This document shows positions 16,783 through 25,932 of a stretch of DNA of 64,000 nucleotides, in pieces (positions within the stretch are counted from its first letter, which is position 1; every line of letters starts with the position of its first letter). This stretch comes from CALROG01 sp943369755 (lineage in GTDB: Bacteria; Pseudomonadota; Gammaproteobacteria; Burkholderiales; Burkholderiaceae_C), in the NCBI GenBank assembly GCA_943369755.1, contig CALROG020000014.1, forward strand, positions 1 through 64,000, written 5' to 3'. The notes beneath the pieces are model-generated. The model saw nothing but the letters and a program-made list of their open reading frames with translations, ran no database searches and was not told the DNA's origin. Both the position numbers and the translations under genes were made by a program.

Positions 16783-18009
16783 TTGAAGATTCTGTTTGTT
16801 CACCAAAATTTTCCGGGGCAGTTTCGCAATCTGGTAACTGCCCTGGCCGCGCAAGGGCTGCACGAGGTGGTGGCCATGGGCTACGCCGGACACAAGCCCC
16901 TGGGTGCCTATCGGTATGTGCGTTGTGCGCTCGCCCGCGGCAACGACCCCGGTACGCCTGAGGTGCTGTTGGACTTTGAGTCCAAGGTGCTGCGCGCCGA
17001 AGCTACGGCCCAGGCGGCCATGAAGCTCCGGCAGGAGGGCTTCATGCCCGACGTGATCGTGGGCCACCCCGGCTGGGGCGAGTGCCTTTACCTTCGCGAT
17101 GTTTGGCCCAAGGTGCGGCTGGGCCTTTACTGTGAGTATTTTTACCGTGCCTCGGGCCAGGACATTGGCTTCGATCCGGAGTTCCAAAGCACCGACGACA
17201 AGGCGGCTCAGCGCATTCGCCTGAAGAATGCGCACACCTTGCTGAGTCTTGCGGAGGCGGACAGTCTGATTTGCCCGACCCACTGGCAGGCGAATACCTA
17301 CCCTGCAGAATACCGGCAGCAAATGACGGTGGTCCACGACGGTGTGGACACGGCGTACTTCGCACCCGACACCCAGGCGTTCGTTGAGCTGGACGGCCGC
17401 CGGCTGGATCGCAGCACCCAGGTTGTCACTTTCGTGGCGCGCAATCTGGAGCCCTGCCGGGGCTTTCATACCTTCATGCGAGCCTTGCCTGAGATATTGC
17501 AACGCAACCCGGGTTGCCAGGTGGTCATTGTGGGCGACCCGGGGCCGGGTTACGGCCCTGGGCCCGCAACCGGCACCTGGCAGGATGTGCTGTTGCATGA
17601 GGTTGGCGCGATGCTGTCGCCAGATCGGGTGCGGTTTGTGGGGCTGGTGCCTTTGCCCGTGTTCAGAACGTTGATGCAGATCTCGTCCGCGCATGTGTAC
17701 CTGACATCCCCTTTTGTGCTGAGCTGGTCACTGCTACAGGCCATGAGCTGCGGTGCCATGGTGGTCGGGTCACGCACGCCGCCCGTGGCGGAGGTGATTG
17801 AGCATGAGGTGAATGGCCTGCTGGCAGACTTCTTCGCGCCGGCCGAGGTGGCGGGCGCTGTGACCCGCGCGCTGCAAGGGGCGCCCGACATCCTTGCCAT
17901 GCGCCAGCGCGCCCGAGACACCGTGATGGCGCGCTATGACTGGTTGACGCACAGTTTGCCTGTGCAACTCGAATGGCTGACTGAATTGAACAGCCCTAGA
18001 ATTGACTGA
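16783..18009 (+). CDS. Family 4 glycosyltransferase
   Basis: The 408-residue protein begins with a TTG codon preceded by GGCGGAG, giving MKILFVHQNFPGQF, a typical GT-B N-terminal strand. The C-terminal Rossmann half includes TFVARNLEPCRGFHTFMRAL and a donor-site region around VGSRTPPVAEVIEHEVNGLL, whose Glu pair matches the GT4 E-x7-E pattern. Such enzymes transfer sugars from nucleotide donors to surface glycans or proteins. It lies directly downstream of the S-layer-like gene and upstream of a methyltransferase, so glycosylation of the surface protein or its anchoring polysaccharide is plausible but not shown. Confidence 0.85.
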   Translation: MKILFVHQNFPGQFRNLVTALAAQGLHEVVAMGYAGHKPLGAYRYVRCALARGNDPGTPEVLLDFESKVLRAEATAQAAMKLRQEGFMPDVIVGHPGWGECLYLRDVWPKVRLGLYCEYFYRASGQDIGFDPEFQSTDDKAAQRIRLKNAHTLLSLAEADSLICPTHWQANTYPAEYRQQMTVVHDGVDTAYFAPDTQAFVELDGRRLDRSTQVVTFVARNLEPCRGFHTFMRALPEILQRNPGCQVVIVGDPGPGYGPGPATGTWQDVLLHEVGAMLSPDRVRFVGLVPLPVFRTLMQISSAHVYLTSPFVLSWSLLQAMSCGAMVVGSRTPPVAEVIEHEVNGLLADFFAPAEVAGAVTRALQGAPDILAMRQRARDTVMARYDWLTHSLPVQLEWLTELNSPRID

Positions 18010-18028
18010 AACCCGACAAGGACACAAC

Positions 18029-19564
18029 GTGAGCGACTGGACCTCAGGCTATGTAGCCGATATTGGATATACGTTTGGCTACTACAGGGAGCTTTCCCCC
18101 CGGTGCCTGCCATTGCCACTGACGCAGGCCGGCTTCGAGTGTCCGGAAATCAAGAACGCCTGTGAACTTGGTTTCGGCCAGGGGGTCAGCGTCAATGTGA
18201 ATGCCGCGGCGACGGGTGTCCAGTGGTACGGCACAGATTTCAACCCTAGCCAAGCCGCCCATGCGCAGTCGCTGGCCGCCGCCAGTGGTGCGCAGGCACT
18301 GCTGAGCGACGAAGCGTTCGCGGAGTTTTGCGCCAGAACAGACCTGCCGGACTTCGACTTCATCGGCCTGCACGGTATCTGGAGCTGGATTTCAGACGCG
18401 AACCGGCGTGTGATTGTTGAATTCGTGCGGCGCAAGCTGCGCGTGGGTGGGGTTTTGTACGTGAGCTACAACACCCAGCCCGGCTGGGCTTCAATTGTGC
18501 CGCTGCGCACGCTGTTGACGGACCACGTTCAAAGAATGGGCGTGCCAGGCCAGGGCCAGGCCGAGAAAATTGACGCCTCGCTGGCGTTCACCCAGAAGCT
18601 TTTTGAGCTCAACCCGGGCTACCTGGCCGCGAACCCGAAGGTGGCCGATCGGCTAAAGCATCTACAGGGCCAGAGCCGAAACTATCTGGCGCATGAGTAT
18701 TTCAACCAGGACTGGCACCCGATGACATTTGGCCAGATGTCGGAGTGGCTGGCAGACGCCAAACTGAGCTATGCCTGCTCGGCGAATTGTCTTGACCACG
18801 AACACGCCATCAACCTCACGGCAGAGCAGCGGACATTTCTGGCGGCCATTCCTGACCTGACCTTCCGCGAAACCGTGCGGGACTACATCATCAACACCCA
18901 GTTCCGCAAAGATTACTGGATCAAAGGCCCGCGTCGGCTGAGCGGGGTGGCACAGCTTGAGCGCATGAACGCGCTCAAGCTGCAACTCGTCACGCCGCGC
19001 GCGGATGTGCAGCTCAAGGTCAACGGCGCGCTGGGCGAAGCCAAGTTGAATGAATCCAACTACGTACCGTTGCTGGATTTGCTGGCTGACTACCGGCCCA
19101 AGACAGTCAGCCAGCTGGAGGCGGCGTTGGGGGCGTCTGTCAACCGTGCGCAGCTTTGGCAGACGGTCCTGATTCTTGTGGGCAAGGGAGACCTTTCCCT
19201 GGTTCAGGACGAACAGAGCCAGGCGCGGGGCAAGGCAACCGCGGGCAAGCTCAACCGTTACCTCATCGAGCGCGCCAAGGCCTACGCCGAGGTGGACTTT
19301 CTGGCAAGCCCGGTGACGGGCGGCGGCGTTGCCGTGACTCGACTGACCCAGCTGTTCATACTGTCGCGAATGGCGGGCGGCAAGACGGCGGAGGATGCAG
19401 CGCAACTGGCCTGGCAAATCATTTCCGGGCAAGGGCAGAAAGTGCTGCGCGACGGTAAGGCGCTGGAGTCTGATGCCGACAACCTTGCCGAGCTGACCCG
19501 GGTGGCCACCGAGTTCATGAACAAATGGCGGCCTGTTCTGAAAGCGCTCGGGATTGACGCCTGA
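18029..19564 (+). CDS. Class I SAM-dependent methyltransferase with regulatory domain
   Basis: I choose GTG 18029 because AAGGA lies seven bases upstream; an in-frame TTG at 18002 overlaps the previous gene. The 511-residue product has a SAM site ACELGFGQGVSV (about 44-55) and an acidic strand-2 end GTDFNP. The middle and C-terminal parts match the 'methyltransferase regulatory domain' proteins often found next to S-layer, SapC or tetratricopeptide surface genes. The substrate is unknown. The stop overlaps the upstream reach of the sapC-like gene, suggesting one transcript. Confidence 0.8.
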   Translation: MSDWTSGYVADIGYTFGYYRELSPRCLPLPLTQAGFECPEIKNACELGFGQGVSVNVNAAATGVQWYGTDFNPSQAAHAQSLAAASGAQALLSDEAFAEFCARTDLPDFDFIGLHGIWSWISDANRRVIVEFVRRKLRVGGVLYVSYNTQPGWASIVPLRTLLTDHVQRMGVPGQGQAEKIDASLAFTQKLFELNPGYLAANPKVADRLKHLQGQSRNYLAHEYFNQDWHPMTFGQMSEWLADAKLSYACSANCLDHEHAINLTAEQRTFLAAIPDLTFRETVRDYIINTQFRKDYWIKGPRRLSGVAQLERMNALKLQLVTPRADVQLKVNGALGEAKLNESNYVPLLDLLADYRPKTVSQLEAALGASVNRAQLWQTVLILVGKGDLSLVQDEQSQARGKATAGKLNRYLIERAKAYAEVDFLASPVTGGGVAVTRLTQLFILSRMAGGKTAEDAAQLAWQIISGQGQKVLRDGKALESDADNLAELTRVATEFMNKWRPVLKALGIDA

Positions 19565-19571
19565 ACCGCCC

Positions 19572-20360
19572 ATGCCGCAGTACATTCCCCTCACGCCCGA
19601 ACGCCATGCCAGCCTGGCGTGGATGCGCTACTCGTCTTATGAGTTTGCCGCATCGGAGGCGCTCCTTCCCATCGTGGGCCCGGAGTTGCCACGCGCCGCC
19701 ATGTGTTTGCCGATCGCGTTTGTGGCTGATGCCGCTGGCATGTTCATGCCCGTCGTGGTGCTCGGTCCGGAGCCTGGCGTCAATGCGTTTCTGGACACTG
19801 AGGGCCTTTGGCGCGCTCCTTACGTTCCCGCGGAACTGCGCAGTTATCCGTTCAAGGTTGCGCTGACGCCCGATGGCCAGAAAGTGCTCTGTGTCGATGA
19901 GGCCAGCGGGCTGCTGGTGGCGCAGGGCACGCCAGAAGCCGAGCCCTTTTTTGGTGAGGACGGCAAGCTGGCACCAAACGTCCGGGCGGTAGTCGAGCTT
20001 TTGGAGGGCATCGAGGTTGCCCGGCCCCCCACGTTGGCGGCGACCCGGGTCATGGCTGAGCACGGTCTGATTCAGCCCTGGACTATTCAGCTACAGATTG
20101 ACGGAAAAATCCACGAACTTGCGGGATTGCACCGGATTGACGAAAAGGCGCTGAATGAACTCCCAGGCGAGGCATTTCTGGCCTTGCGAAGCAGTGGAGC
20201 CCTCCCGCTTGCCTATTCACAGTTGCTGTCCATCCAGCATATGAGCACGCTACAGACGTTGGCCAATGCCAGGGCTTCCGTTCTCAAGGCGCGCGAAAGC
20301 CTGGTGCGTGACGGCGAGCTGGCGCTCGGCTTCATGCAGAGCGACACCATTCGCTTCTAG
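19572..20360 (+). CDS. SapC family protein
   Basis: The 262-residue product starts MPQYIPLTPERHASL. The N-terminal YxPL...H motif, YEFAASEALLPIVG and CLPIAFV fit the SapC family, first named in the Campylobacter fetus surface-array locus. The biochemical role of SapC is not established. I prefer ATG 19572 over an in-frame TTG at 19554 because the family begins at this point. Placement among S-layer-like, T1SS-substrate and glycan genes supports a surface-layer role. Confidence 0.82.
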   Translation: MPQYIPLTPERHASLAWMRYSSYEFAASEALLPIVGPELPRAAMCLPIAFVADAAGMFMPVVVLGPEPGVNAFLDTEGLWRAPYVPAELRSYPFKVALTPDGQKVLCVDEASGLLVAQGTPEAEPFFGEDGKLAPNVRAVVELLEGIEVARPPTLAATRVMAEHGLIQPWTIQLQIDGKIHELAGLHRIDEKALNELPGEAFLALRSSGALPLAYSQLLSIQHMSTLQTLANARASVLKARESLVRDGELALGFMQSDTIRF

Positions 20361-20384
20361 CGCTCGTCACGGTCTGCACCGCGC

Positions 20385-21713
20385 ATGTACGAAGTCACAA
20401 CCCGCACAACCTACCCGTACAGCTCGATCTGCTACGTGGTGTGCACCTGGGGCGACGGTACCTCTACCCGGGGCTCCGGCACGATTGTCGGCCCCAATGA
20501 CGTGCTGACCGCGCTGCATGTTGTCTACAACGAGCGCAAGCCCGGCGGCTGGGCCACCAGCATCACGGTGACACCAGGGGCAGACACCAGCCCTTTCAGT
20601 GCGCCCTATGGCTCCTTCACCAATTGGGGCCGCGTCAATGGCCGCACGGCCAACTGGGACACCGACGGCGACCAGCTGTTGTCTGCCCTTGAGGCCCAGT
20701 ACGACCTGGCTCTCGTTGGCATGCGTTCACGTATCGGTGACATCACCGGCTGGCTGCCCACTGAGAATTTGCCGGCCGACTTTTATGGCGTCATGGCCGG
20801 CTACCCGGCGCGCGGTAGTGGAATGATGGCGGAAGATGTGTTTGCCGATGCATCCAGCCGCGTTGGCACCTACAACATCAACAGCTCGGGCCTGGGTGCA
20901 GGTGCTTCGGGGGGGCCGTTGCTTCATACCAATGGCGGCCAGACCTATGTGGTGGGGGCGCTGTCCAGCGGCAGCAATGATCGTTTCGGGCAACCTGTGA
21001 GTTCAACTTACGCCGGCCTCTTTGGCAGCGGTACCTGGGACTGGCTGCAGTCCGCCATGGCCGCCAACGACGACCTGATCGCCAGCCAGCTACCGGCCAA
21101 CATCATCGGGACGCCCGCCAACGACACTTTGCTGGGGAACACACTGAACAACAGCATCGCCGGTGGTGCCGGGCTGGACATTGTGGGCTTTGCGGGCGCG
21201 CGCAGCAGCTACAGCGTGGCAGTCGGTACTGCCTCCGTGGTGGTGGCTGACCAGGTGGCGGGGCGCGACGGCACCGACACGCTCACCGGTGTGGAGCGGC
21301 TTCGCTTCAGTGATGTGGCGGTGGCACTAGACGTCAATGGCAATGCAGGTGCTGTCGCCAAGACCCTCGGGGCGGTGTTCGGCACGGCCGCGCTGGCTAA
21401 CAAATCGGCTGCGGGCATAGGCATGAAATTAATGGACGGCGGCATGCTGTATGCCGACCTGATGCAGTACGCCCTGAACGCCAAGTTGGGTCTGGGTGCC
21501 AGCAACGCTGACGTGGTGAACCTGTTGTATACCAACGTGGTGGGTTTGCCACCCGGGGTGAGCGAACTGGCCCGCTTTACGACGCTGCTGCAGTCTGGCC
21601 AGTACACCCAGGCCACGCTCGGCTTACTGGCCGCGGAAACGCCGGAGAACATCGCCAATATCAGTTTCAGTGGCTTGGCCAGTACTGGCCTGGAGTATCT
21701 GCCGCAAAGCTGA
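20385..21713 (+). CDS. Secreted trypsin-like serine protease with C-terminal exoprotein module
   Basis: The 442-residue protein has a chymotrypsin-fold catalytic triad: H45 in LTALHVV, D107 in YDLALVG and S175 in GAGASGGPLL. No N-terminal signal peptide is visible. After an RTX-like NDTLLGNTLNN segment (about 245-255), residues about 310-442 form a module shared with the proteins at 22865 and 34296 (LGAVFG..., LLDGG, NVVG, QATLG..., final GLEY). This arrangement fits export by a type I system using a C-terminal signal. It may process surface proteins, including the S-layer-like protein, but the substrate is unknown. Confidence 0.85.
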   Translation: MYEVTTRTTYPYSSICYVVCTWGDGTSTRGSGTIVGPNDVLTALHVVYNERKPGGWATSITVTPGADTSPFSAPYGSFTNWGRVNGRTANWDTDGDQLLSALEAQYDLALVGMRSRIGDITGWLPTENLPADFYGVMAGYPARGSGMMAEDVFADASSRVGTYNINSSGLGAGASGGPLLHTNGGQTYVVGALSSGSNDRFGQPVSSTYAGLFGSGTWDWLQSAMAANDDLIASQLPANIIGTPANDTLLGNTLNNSIAGGAGLDIVGFAGARSSYSVAVGTASVVVADQVAGRDGTDTLTGVERLRFSDVAVALDVNGNAGAVAKTLGAVFGTAALANKSAAGIGMKLMDGGMLYADLMQYALNAKLGLGASNADVVNLLYTNVVGLPPGVSELARFTTLLQSGQYTQATLGLLAAETPENIANISFSGLASTGLEYLPQS

Positions 21714-21742
21714 TTTTGAGGCCTTAACTGAACAAAAATGCC

Positions 21743-21787
21743 TGCAGCCCGCGTGAAATATGCGTGAGCCGCTATAAAAATAGTAGC
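21743..21787 (+). repeat. Dispersed palindromic repeat, copy B
   Basis: This intergenic copy is among the best conserved: TGCAGCCCGCGTGAAATA, then TGCGTGAGCC, then the palindrome GCTATAAAAATAGTAGC. It sits between the serine protease and the acyltransferase genes. Confidence 0.75.
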
Positions 21788-21816
21788 AACCTCGGTCTGA
21801 CGACACACCTTTCCCC

Positions 21817-22839
21817 ATGAGCCTGAACCGCGACGACAACCGCTTTGACATCCTGCGCCTGCTGGCCGCCTGGCTGGTGCTGTTCAGCCACTGCTACCCG
21901 TTGGGTGGGCGCCCGCAAAGCGAGCCATTGGGAAGCACCCTCGGGGTAGATACATTGGGCGGCGTGGGTGTGGCGATCTTCTTTGTGCTCAGTGGCTACC
22001 TGGTGACCGTGTCGCTGGAGCGCAGCCCCAACTTGCGTGAGTTTGCCCGGCGCCGGGCGCTGCGCATCTTCCCCGGCCTGCTGGCGATATGCCTGTTGTG
22101 CATTTTGGTGTTGGGGCCACTGCTGACCACCTTGCCCCAAGCTGTCTATTGGCGCCACAGCATGACCTGGGACTACCTGAAAACCGCCAGCGCCTGGGTG
22201 ATCAAGTATCCATTGCCTGGCCTGTTTGCCGACAACCCGGCACCCCATGCAGTGAACGGCTCGCTGTGGTCGCTGCCGTATGAAATCCGCTGCTACGTGG
22301 TGCTGGCGCTGGCCAGCCTGCTGCCAGGCTCGTTGCGGCTCAAGGTTTCAGTGGCGGCAGCCGGCCTGCTGGTGCTGCTGCTGGTGCGGCCGCCCGTGCC
22401 GCCGGCCACGCCGTTCGACAAGTTTCTGGGCCTGGACTACTACCACACCAAGCTGGGTCTGCTGTTTGCCATGGGTGCGGCGTTTGCCTGCTGGCGGGAC
22501 CGCATTCAGCCCTTGCTGTGGCCCGCAGTGCTGATGCTGGTGGCGGTGGTGTTCATGCCGCACAGCGTGTGGCAGTTGCTGTTGTTTGTGCTGGGCCTGG
22601 GCATGCTGACGCTGTGGCTGGCGCTAAAGGCCCGCTGGCTGCCGCGCATTCCGCCGCGCATCGGCGACTGGTCTTACGGCGCCTATTTGTACGGCTTCCC
22701 GGTGCAGCAGGTGCTGGCCCACTTCAAGCTGCACGAGGCCAGTTTTGTCGGCTATGTGCTGGCCTGCACCGCCATCACCTTTGCGCTTGCGGGCCTGTCG
22801 TGGCACCTGGTAGAAAAACAGGCGATGCGCTTCAAGTAG
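21817..22839 (+). CDS. Acyltransferase 3 family (OafA/NodX-like) membrane protein
   Basis: The 340-residue protein starts with RFDILRLLAAWLVLFSHCYPL, the family's first membrane helix carrying the catalytic-site His. About ten hydrophobic segments follow. It contains the usual FFVLSGYLV and an arginine-rich loop EFARRRALRIFPGL. Members transfer acetyl or other acyl groups to LPS, capsule or other surface glycans in the inner membrane. The location fits modification of the glycan exported by the Wzm/Wzt pair. Confidence 0.88.
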   Translation: MSLNRDDNRFDILRLLAAWLVLFSHCYPLGGRPQSEPLGSTLGVDTLGGVGVAIFFVLSGYLVTVSLERSPNLREFARRRALRIFPGLLAICLLCILVLGPLLTTLPQAVYWRHSMTWDYLKTASAWVIKYPLPGLFADNPAPHAVNGSLWSLPYEIRCYVVLALASLLPGSLRLKVSVAAAGLLVLLLVRPPVPPATPFDKFLGLDYYHTKLGLLFAMGAAFACWRDRIQPLLWPAVLMLVAVVFMPHSVWQLLLFVLGLGMLTLWLALKARWLPRIPPRIGDWSYGAYLYGFPVQQVLAHFKLHEASFVGYVLACTAITFALAGLSWHLVEKQAMRFK

Positions 22840-22864
22840 GGCAGCGGCCTTTTGGAGGGCGCGT

Positions 22865-24436
22865 TCAGGCGTATGCCAGCCCGCTCACGGCAAGGCCTGC
22901 CAGGTCGACGGCCGCGATGTTTTGCGGGGTGTCTGCTGCCAGAACCCCAAGCGTGGCCTGGGTGTACTGGCCGGCTGCAATCAGCCCGCTGAATGTTGCC
23001 AGCGCGTCTGCGCCAGGCGCCACACCAACCACGTTGGTGTAAAGCACGGTCACCACGGCGTCGTTGCCGGGGTTGGGCCCCAGCCGCGCGTTCAGCGCGA
23101 GCTTCATCAGGTCGGCATAGCTGGTTCCGCTGTCGAGCAGTTGCAGCCCGATGGCTGCGTAGTCTCGATTGGCTACTGCGGCCTTTCCGAACACGGCACC
23201 CAGCACTTTGGCCGTGGTTTGCGCGTTGCTGTCAAAAGCCAGCTTTCGGTCTGTGAAGACCAACCGTTCAAAGCTGGTCAGGGTGTCGTCGGTATCGGCG
23301 CCCACCACCCGCAGGGTGCCGCCCACCGCTGTGGACTGGTAGCCTGCGGCTGAGCTGGCGTAGGCGGCAATGTCGATGCCGGCACCACCGTCGGCGCGGT
23401 TGACGCCGCGCCCCAGCGTCACCGTATTGTTGGCGGAGTTGCCGGTGACCACGTCGTTGCCCGTGGTTCCCACCAGGTTTTCGACTTGTGTGCTCAGGTC
23501 CATCGACAGGTTGTTGCTGGCACCCGCTGAACTGAAGCTGCCAGCCCGCAGGTCAATCGTGACACCGCTGGCGAGCGCCGAAAAGTCCAGCGTGTCGATG
23601 CCACTGCTGTCCACCACAATGCTCATGCGCTGCGCCGTGTCGGCTGCAAAGGTGTGGGTGGTGTTGCCGGCGTTGGGTGTGCCGCTGCCGTACAGCGTGC
23701 GCAGGGTCAACAAGTCGTAGATGCCAAACCAGTCGCGCTGCAGGCCACCAGGCGCGTCGGCGTAAGACATGATGGTATAGGCCGTGTTGTCTTCGGCCAC
23801 GCCAAGGTAGTTGCCAGGTGCGGTGCTGGCGGACTCGCCCGCGTTGTAGTTGCCGGGGTGCTTGAGGCCCAGGGCGTGGCCAATCTCGTGAACCAGCGTG
23901 GCCCAGGCGTAACTACCCAAAGGCAGTCGTACCAGATTTGACGGCGTGCTGTTGTCCAGCCACACGTCGCCAGACTTTTCGTCGCCGGTGCTATTGGGCA
24001 GATAGGCGTAGCCGGCTGAGCTGCGCTGGGTGTTGTTGCCCAGCCGTATTTGGCCGTACTGGGAACTGCTGTCGCTGACTTCCAAAAACCTGATGCCCAG
24101 TTCTGCTTCAAGCCGCGCGAAGATGCTGCGCGTGGCCTGCTGCTGCTGCGTGGTGAAGGCGGTAAAGCCACGGTCACCGTCACTGTCGGTGCCGCCGTAG
24201 AAGGGCTTGACCGTCATGAAGGAATAACTCACCGTGACCGGGCTGCCCAGGCTTGCCGCACTGTTCCAGCGGTATTGCAGGCCGTCCAGCAAGGTATCGA
24301 TCCGGTAGTCGCCGGTGTAGCTGAACGCAATCACGGGCGTTGGCGGGGCCGCCGCCAGACTGCCGCCGCCTGCCGCCATGTCGTCACCCTTAACAGCACA
24401 TAGCGCGCATCCGCACTGGAAAGGTGAATAGCTCAT
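22865..24436 (-). CDS. Serralysin-like (M10) zinc metalloprotease with shared C-terminal module
   Basis: I start at ATG 24436 (MSYSPFQCG); the longer frame upstream overlaps rfbC. The 523-residue protein carries the metzincin site HEIGHALGLKH (H183, H187, H193) and a Met-turn TIMSY (M223). RTX-like sequence follows (GTTGNDVVTGNSANN, about 325-340), then the exoprotein module shared with the serine protease and FG-GAP protein, ending GLAVSGLAYA. Serralysins are exported by PrtDEF-type type I systems, matching the ATPase at the left edge. An N-terminal CGCALC pair of cysteines is unusual for the family. Confidence 0.87.
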   Translation of the reverse strand: MSYSPFQCGCALCAVKGDDMAAGGGSLAAAPPTPVIAFSYTGDYRIDTLLDGLQYRWNSAASLGSPVTVSYSFMTVKPFYGGTDSDGDRGFTAFTTQQQQATRSIFARLEAELGIRFLEVSDSSSQYGQIRLGNNTQRSSAGYAYLPNSTGDEKSGDVWLDNSTPSNLVRLPLGSYAWATLVHEIGHALGLKHPGNYNAGESASTAPGNYLGVAEDNTAYTIMSYADAPGGLQRDWFGIYDLLTLRTLYGSGTPNAGNTTHTFAADTAQRMSIVVDSSGIDTLDFSALASGVTIDLRAGSFSSAGASNNLSMDLSTQVENLVGTTGNDVVTGNSANNTVTLGRGVNRADGGAGIDIAAYASSAAGYQSTAVGGTLRVVGADTDDTLTSFERLVFTDRKLAFDSNAQTTAKVLGAVFGKAAVANRDYAAIGLQLLDSGTSYADLMKLALNARLGPNPGNDAVVTVLYTNVVGVAPGADALATFSGLIAAGQYTQATLGVLAADTPQNIAAVDLAGLAVSGLAYA

Positions 24437-24467
24437 GGCGCGATGTTCTGTCAGCCGGGTGAATGCG

Positions 24468-25025
24468 TCAATCGTATTTTTCAGCGCGATCCCAGAGGGC
24501 GGCCTGGCCGTCTTTGGCCGAAAGGCCCGGGGCTGCACCGAGCGTTTCCAGCGGCCATTGCACGCCCACATGCGGGTCATCCCAGCGCAGGGCACGCTCA
24601 TGCTCGGGCGCGTAGTACTCAGTGGTTTTGTACAAAAAGTCGGCACTGTCGCTCAGCACCAGGAAGCCATGGGCAAAGCCCGGTGGCACCCAAAGCTGGC
24701 GCTTGTTTTCGGCGCTTAGCTCAACACCAGCCCAGTGGCCAAGGCGCGGTGACGATCGGCGCATGTCCACCGCCACGTCGAACACGCGGCCACTGACGAC
24801 ACGCACCAGCTTTCCTTGCGGTTTGATGATCTGGAAATGAAGGCCACGCAGCACCCCGTGGGCAGAGCGCGAATGGTTGTCCTGAACGAAAGCGTCAGCC
24901 ACACCGGTGGCGTCGGTAAAAGCCCGCTGGTTCCAGCTCTCGGTGAAGAAGCCGCGTTCGTCGCCAAAGACCCGGGGCTCGATGATCAGCACCTCAGGCA
25001 GCCTGGTTGGCGTGACCTTGATCAT
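24468..25025 (-). CDS. rfbC: dTDP-4-dehydrorhamnose 3,5-epimerase
   Basis: The 185-residue cupin enzyme converts dTDP-4-keto-6-deoxyglucose to dTDP-4-keto-L-rhamnose. Family marks are RGLHFQ, the catalytic-site region VDMRRSSPRLGHW, and PPGFAHGFLVLSD. Length is standard. It is the last gene of the rhamnose operon and overlaps rfbA by four bases. Confidence 0.95.
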   Translation of the reverse strand: MIKVTPTRLPEVLIIEPRVFGDERGFFTESWNQRAFTDATGVADAFVQDNHSRSAHGVLRGLHFQIIKPQGKLVRVVSGRVFDVAVDMRRSSPRLGHWAGVELSAENKRQLWVPPGFAHGFLVLSDSADFLYKTTEYYAPEHERALRWDDPHVGVQWPLETLGAAPGLSAKDGQAALWDRAEKYD

Positions 25026-25915
25026 GCGCCCTGCCCCCTGGCCAACGTGAGCAAGTAGGCACCGTAGCTGCTTTTGGCCAGTGGCTCAGCCAGGGCCAGT
25101 AGCTGCTGCTGCGTGATCCAGCCATTGCGCCAGGCGATTTCTTCGGGACATGCCACTTTGAGGCCCTGGCGCTGCTCCAGCGTGTGGATGAACTGCGTGG
25201 CCTCGAGCAGGCTTTCGTGGGTACCGGTATCGAGCCACGCAAAACCGCGGCCCATGGTTTGCACGCTGAGCTGGCCCAGTTCGAGGTAATGCTGATTGAT
25301 GCTGGTAATTTCAAGTTCACCGCGCGCTGAGGGCTTGACCTGGGCCGCAATGTCGCACACCTGGTTGTCGTAGAAATAAAGGCCCGTCACCGCGAAGTTG
25401 CTTTTTGGCTGCCTGGGCTTTTCTTCGATCGACAAGGCCTTGCCATCCGGGCCAAATGCCACGACGCCGTAACGCTCAGGGTCTTTCACATGGTAGGCAA
25501 ACACCGTCGCCCCATTGGGGGTGGCGTGGGCGTCGGCAAGCAGCTTGACGAGGTCGTGCCCGTAGTAGATGTTGTCGCCCAGCACCAGCGCGCTGGGCGA
25601 GTCACCGATGAAGTCGCGTCCAATGACAAAGGCCTGTGCCAACCCTTCGGGGCGCGGCTGCACGGCGTACTGAATGCGCATGCCCCAGGCGCTGCCGTCG
25701 CCCAGCAATTGCTCAAAGCGCGGGGTGTCCTGGGGGGTGCTGATCAGCAGTACCTCCCGGATGCCGGCCAGCATCAAGGTGGCCAACGGGTAATACACCA
25801 TTGGTTTGTCGTACACCGGCAGCAGTTGCTTGGAAATCGCAAGCGTTGCCGGGTGCAGCCGGGTACCGGCTCCGCCGGCGAGGATGATGCCTTTGCGCGC
25901 ACTGGAGACGGGCAT
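25022..25915 (-). CDS. rfbA: Glucose-1-phosphate thymidylyltransferase
   Basis: The 297-residue enzyme makes dTDP-glucose, the first step of dTDP-L-rhamnose synthesis. It shows the nucleotidyltransferase signature KGIILAGGAGTRLHPAT, QPRPEGLAQAF and GDNIYYGHD. Length is standard. It follows rfbD by 17 bases and overlaps rfbC. Confidence 0.96.
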   Translation of the reverse strand: MPVSSARKGIILAGGAGTRLHPATLAISKQLLPVYDKPMVYYPLATLMLAGIREVLLISTPQDTPRFEQLLGDGSAWGMRIQYAVQPRPEGLAQAFVIGRDFIGDSPSALVLGDNIYYGHDLVKLLADAHATPNGATVFAYHVKDPERYGVVAFGPDGKALSIEEKPRQPKSNFAVTGLYFYDNQVCDIAAQVKPSARGELEITSINQHYLELGQLSVQTMGRGFAWLDTGTHESLLEATQFIHTLEQRQGLKVACPEEIAWRNGWITQQQLLALAEPLAKSSYGAYLLTLARGQGA

Positions 25916-25932
25916 GAAGAAGTCCTGTGAAA

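Noticed and set aside
14257..17694. A 1145-codon reverse-strand open frame covering the S-layer-like gene
   Set aside because: Its translation is low-complexity (Gly, His, Arg, Val, Asp) with no domain, and it mirrors the strongly biased codons of the real gene on the other strand. The plus-strand gene has promoter, ribosome site and terminator.
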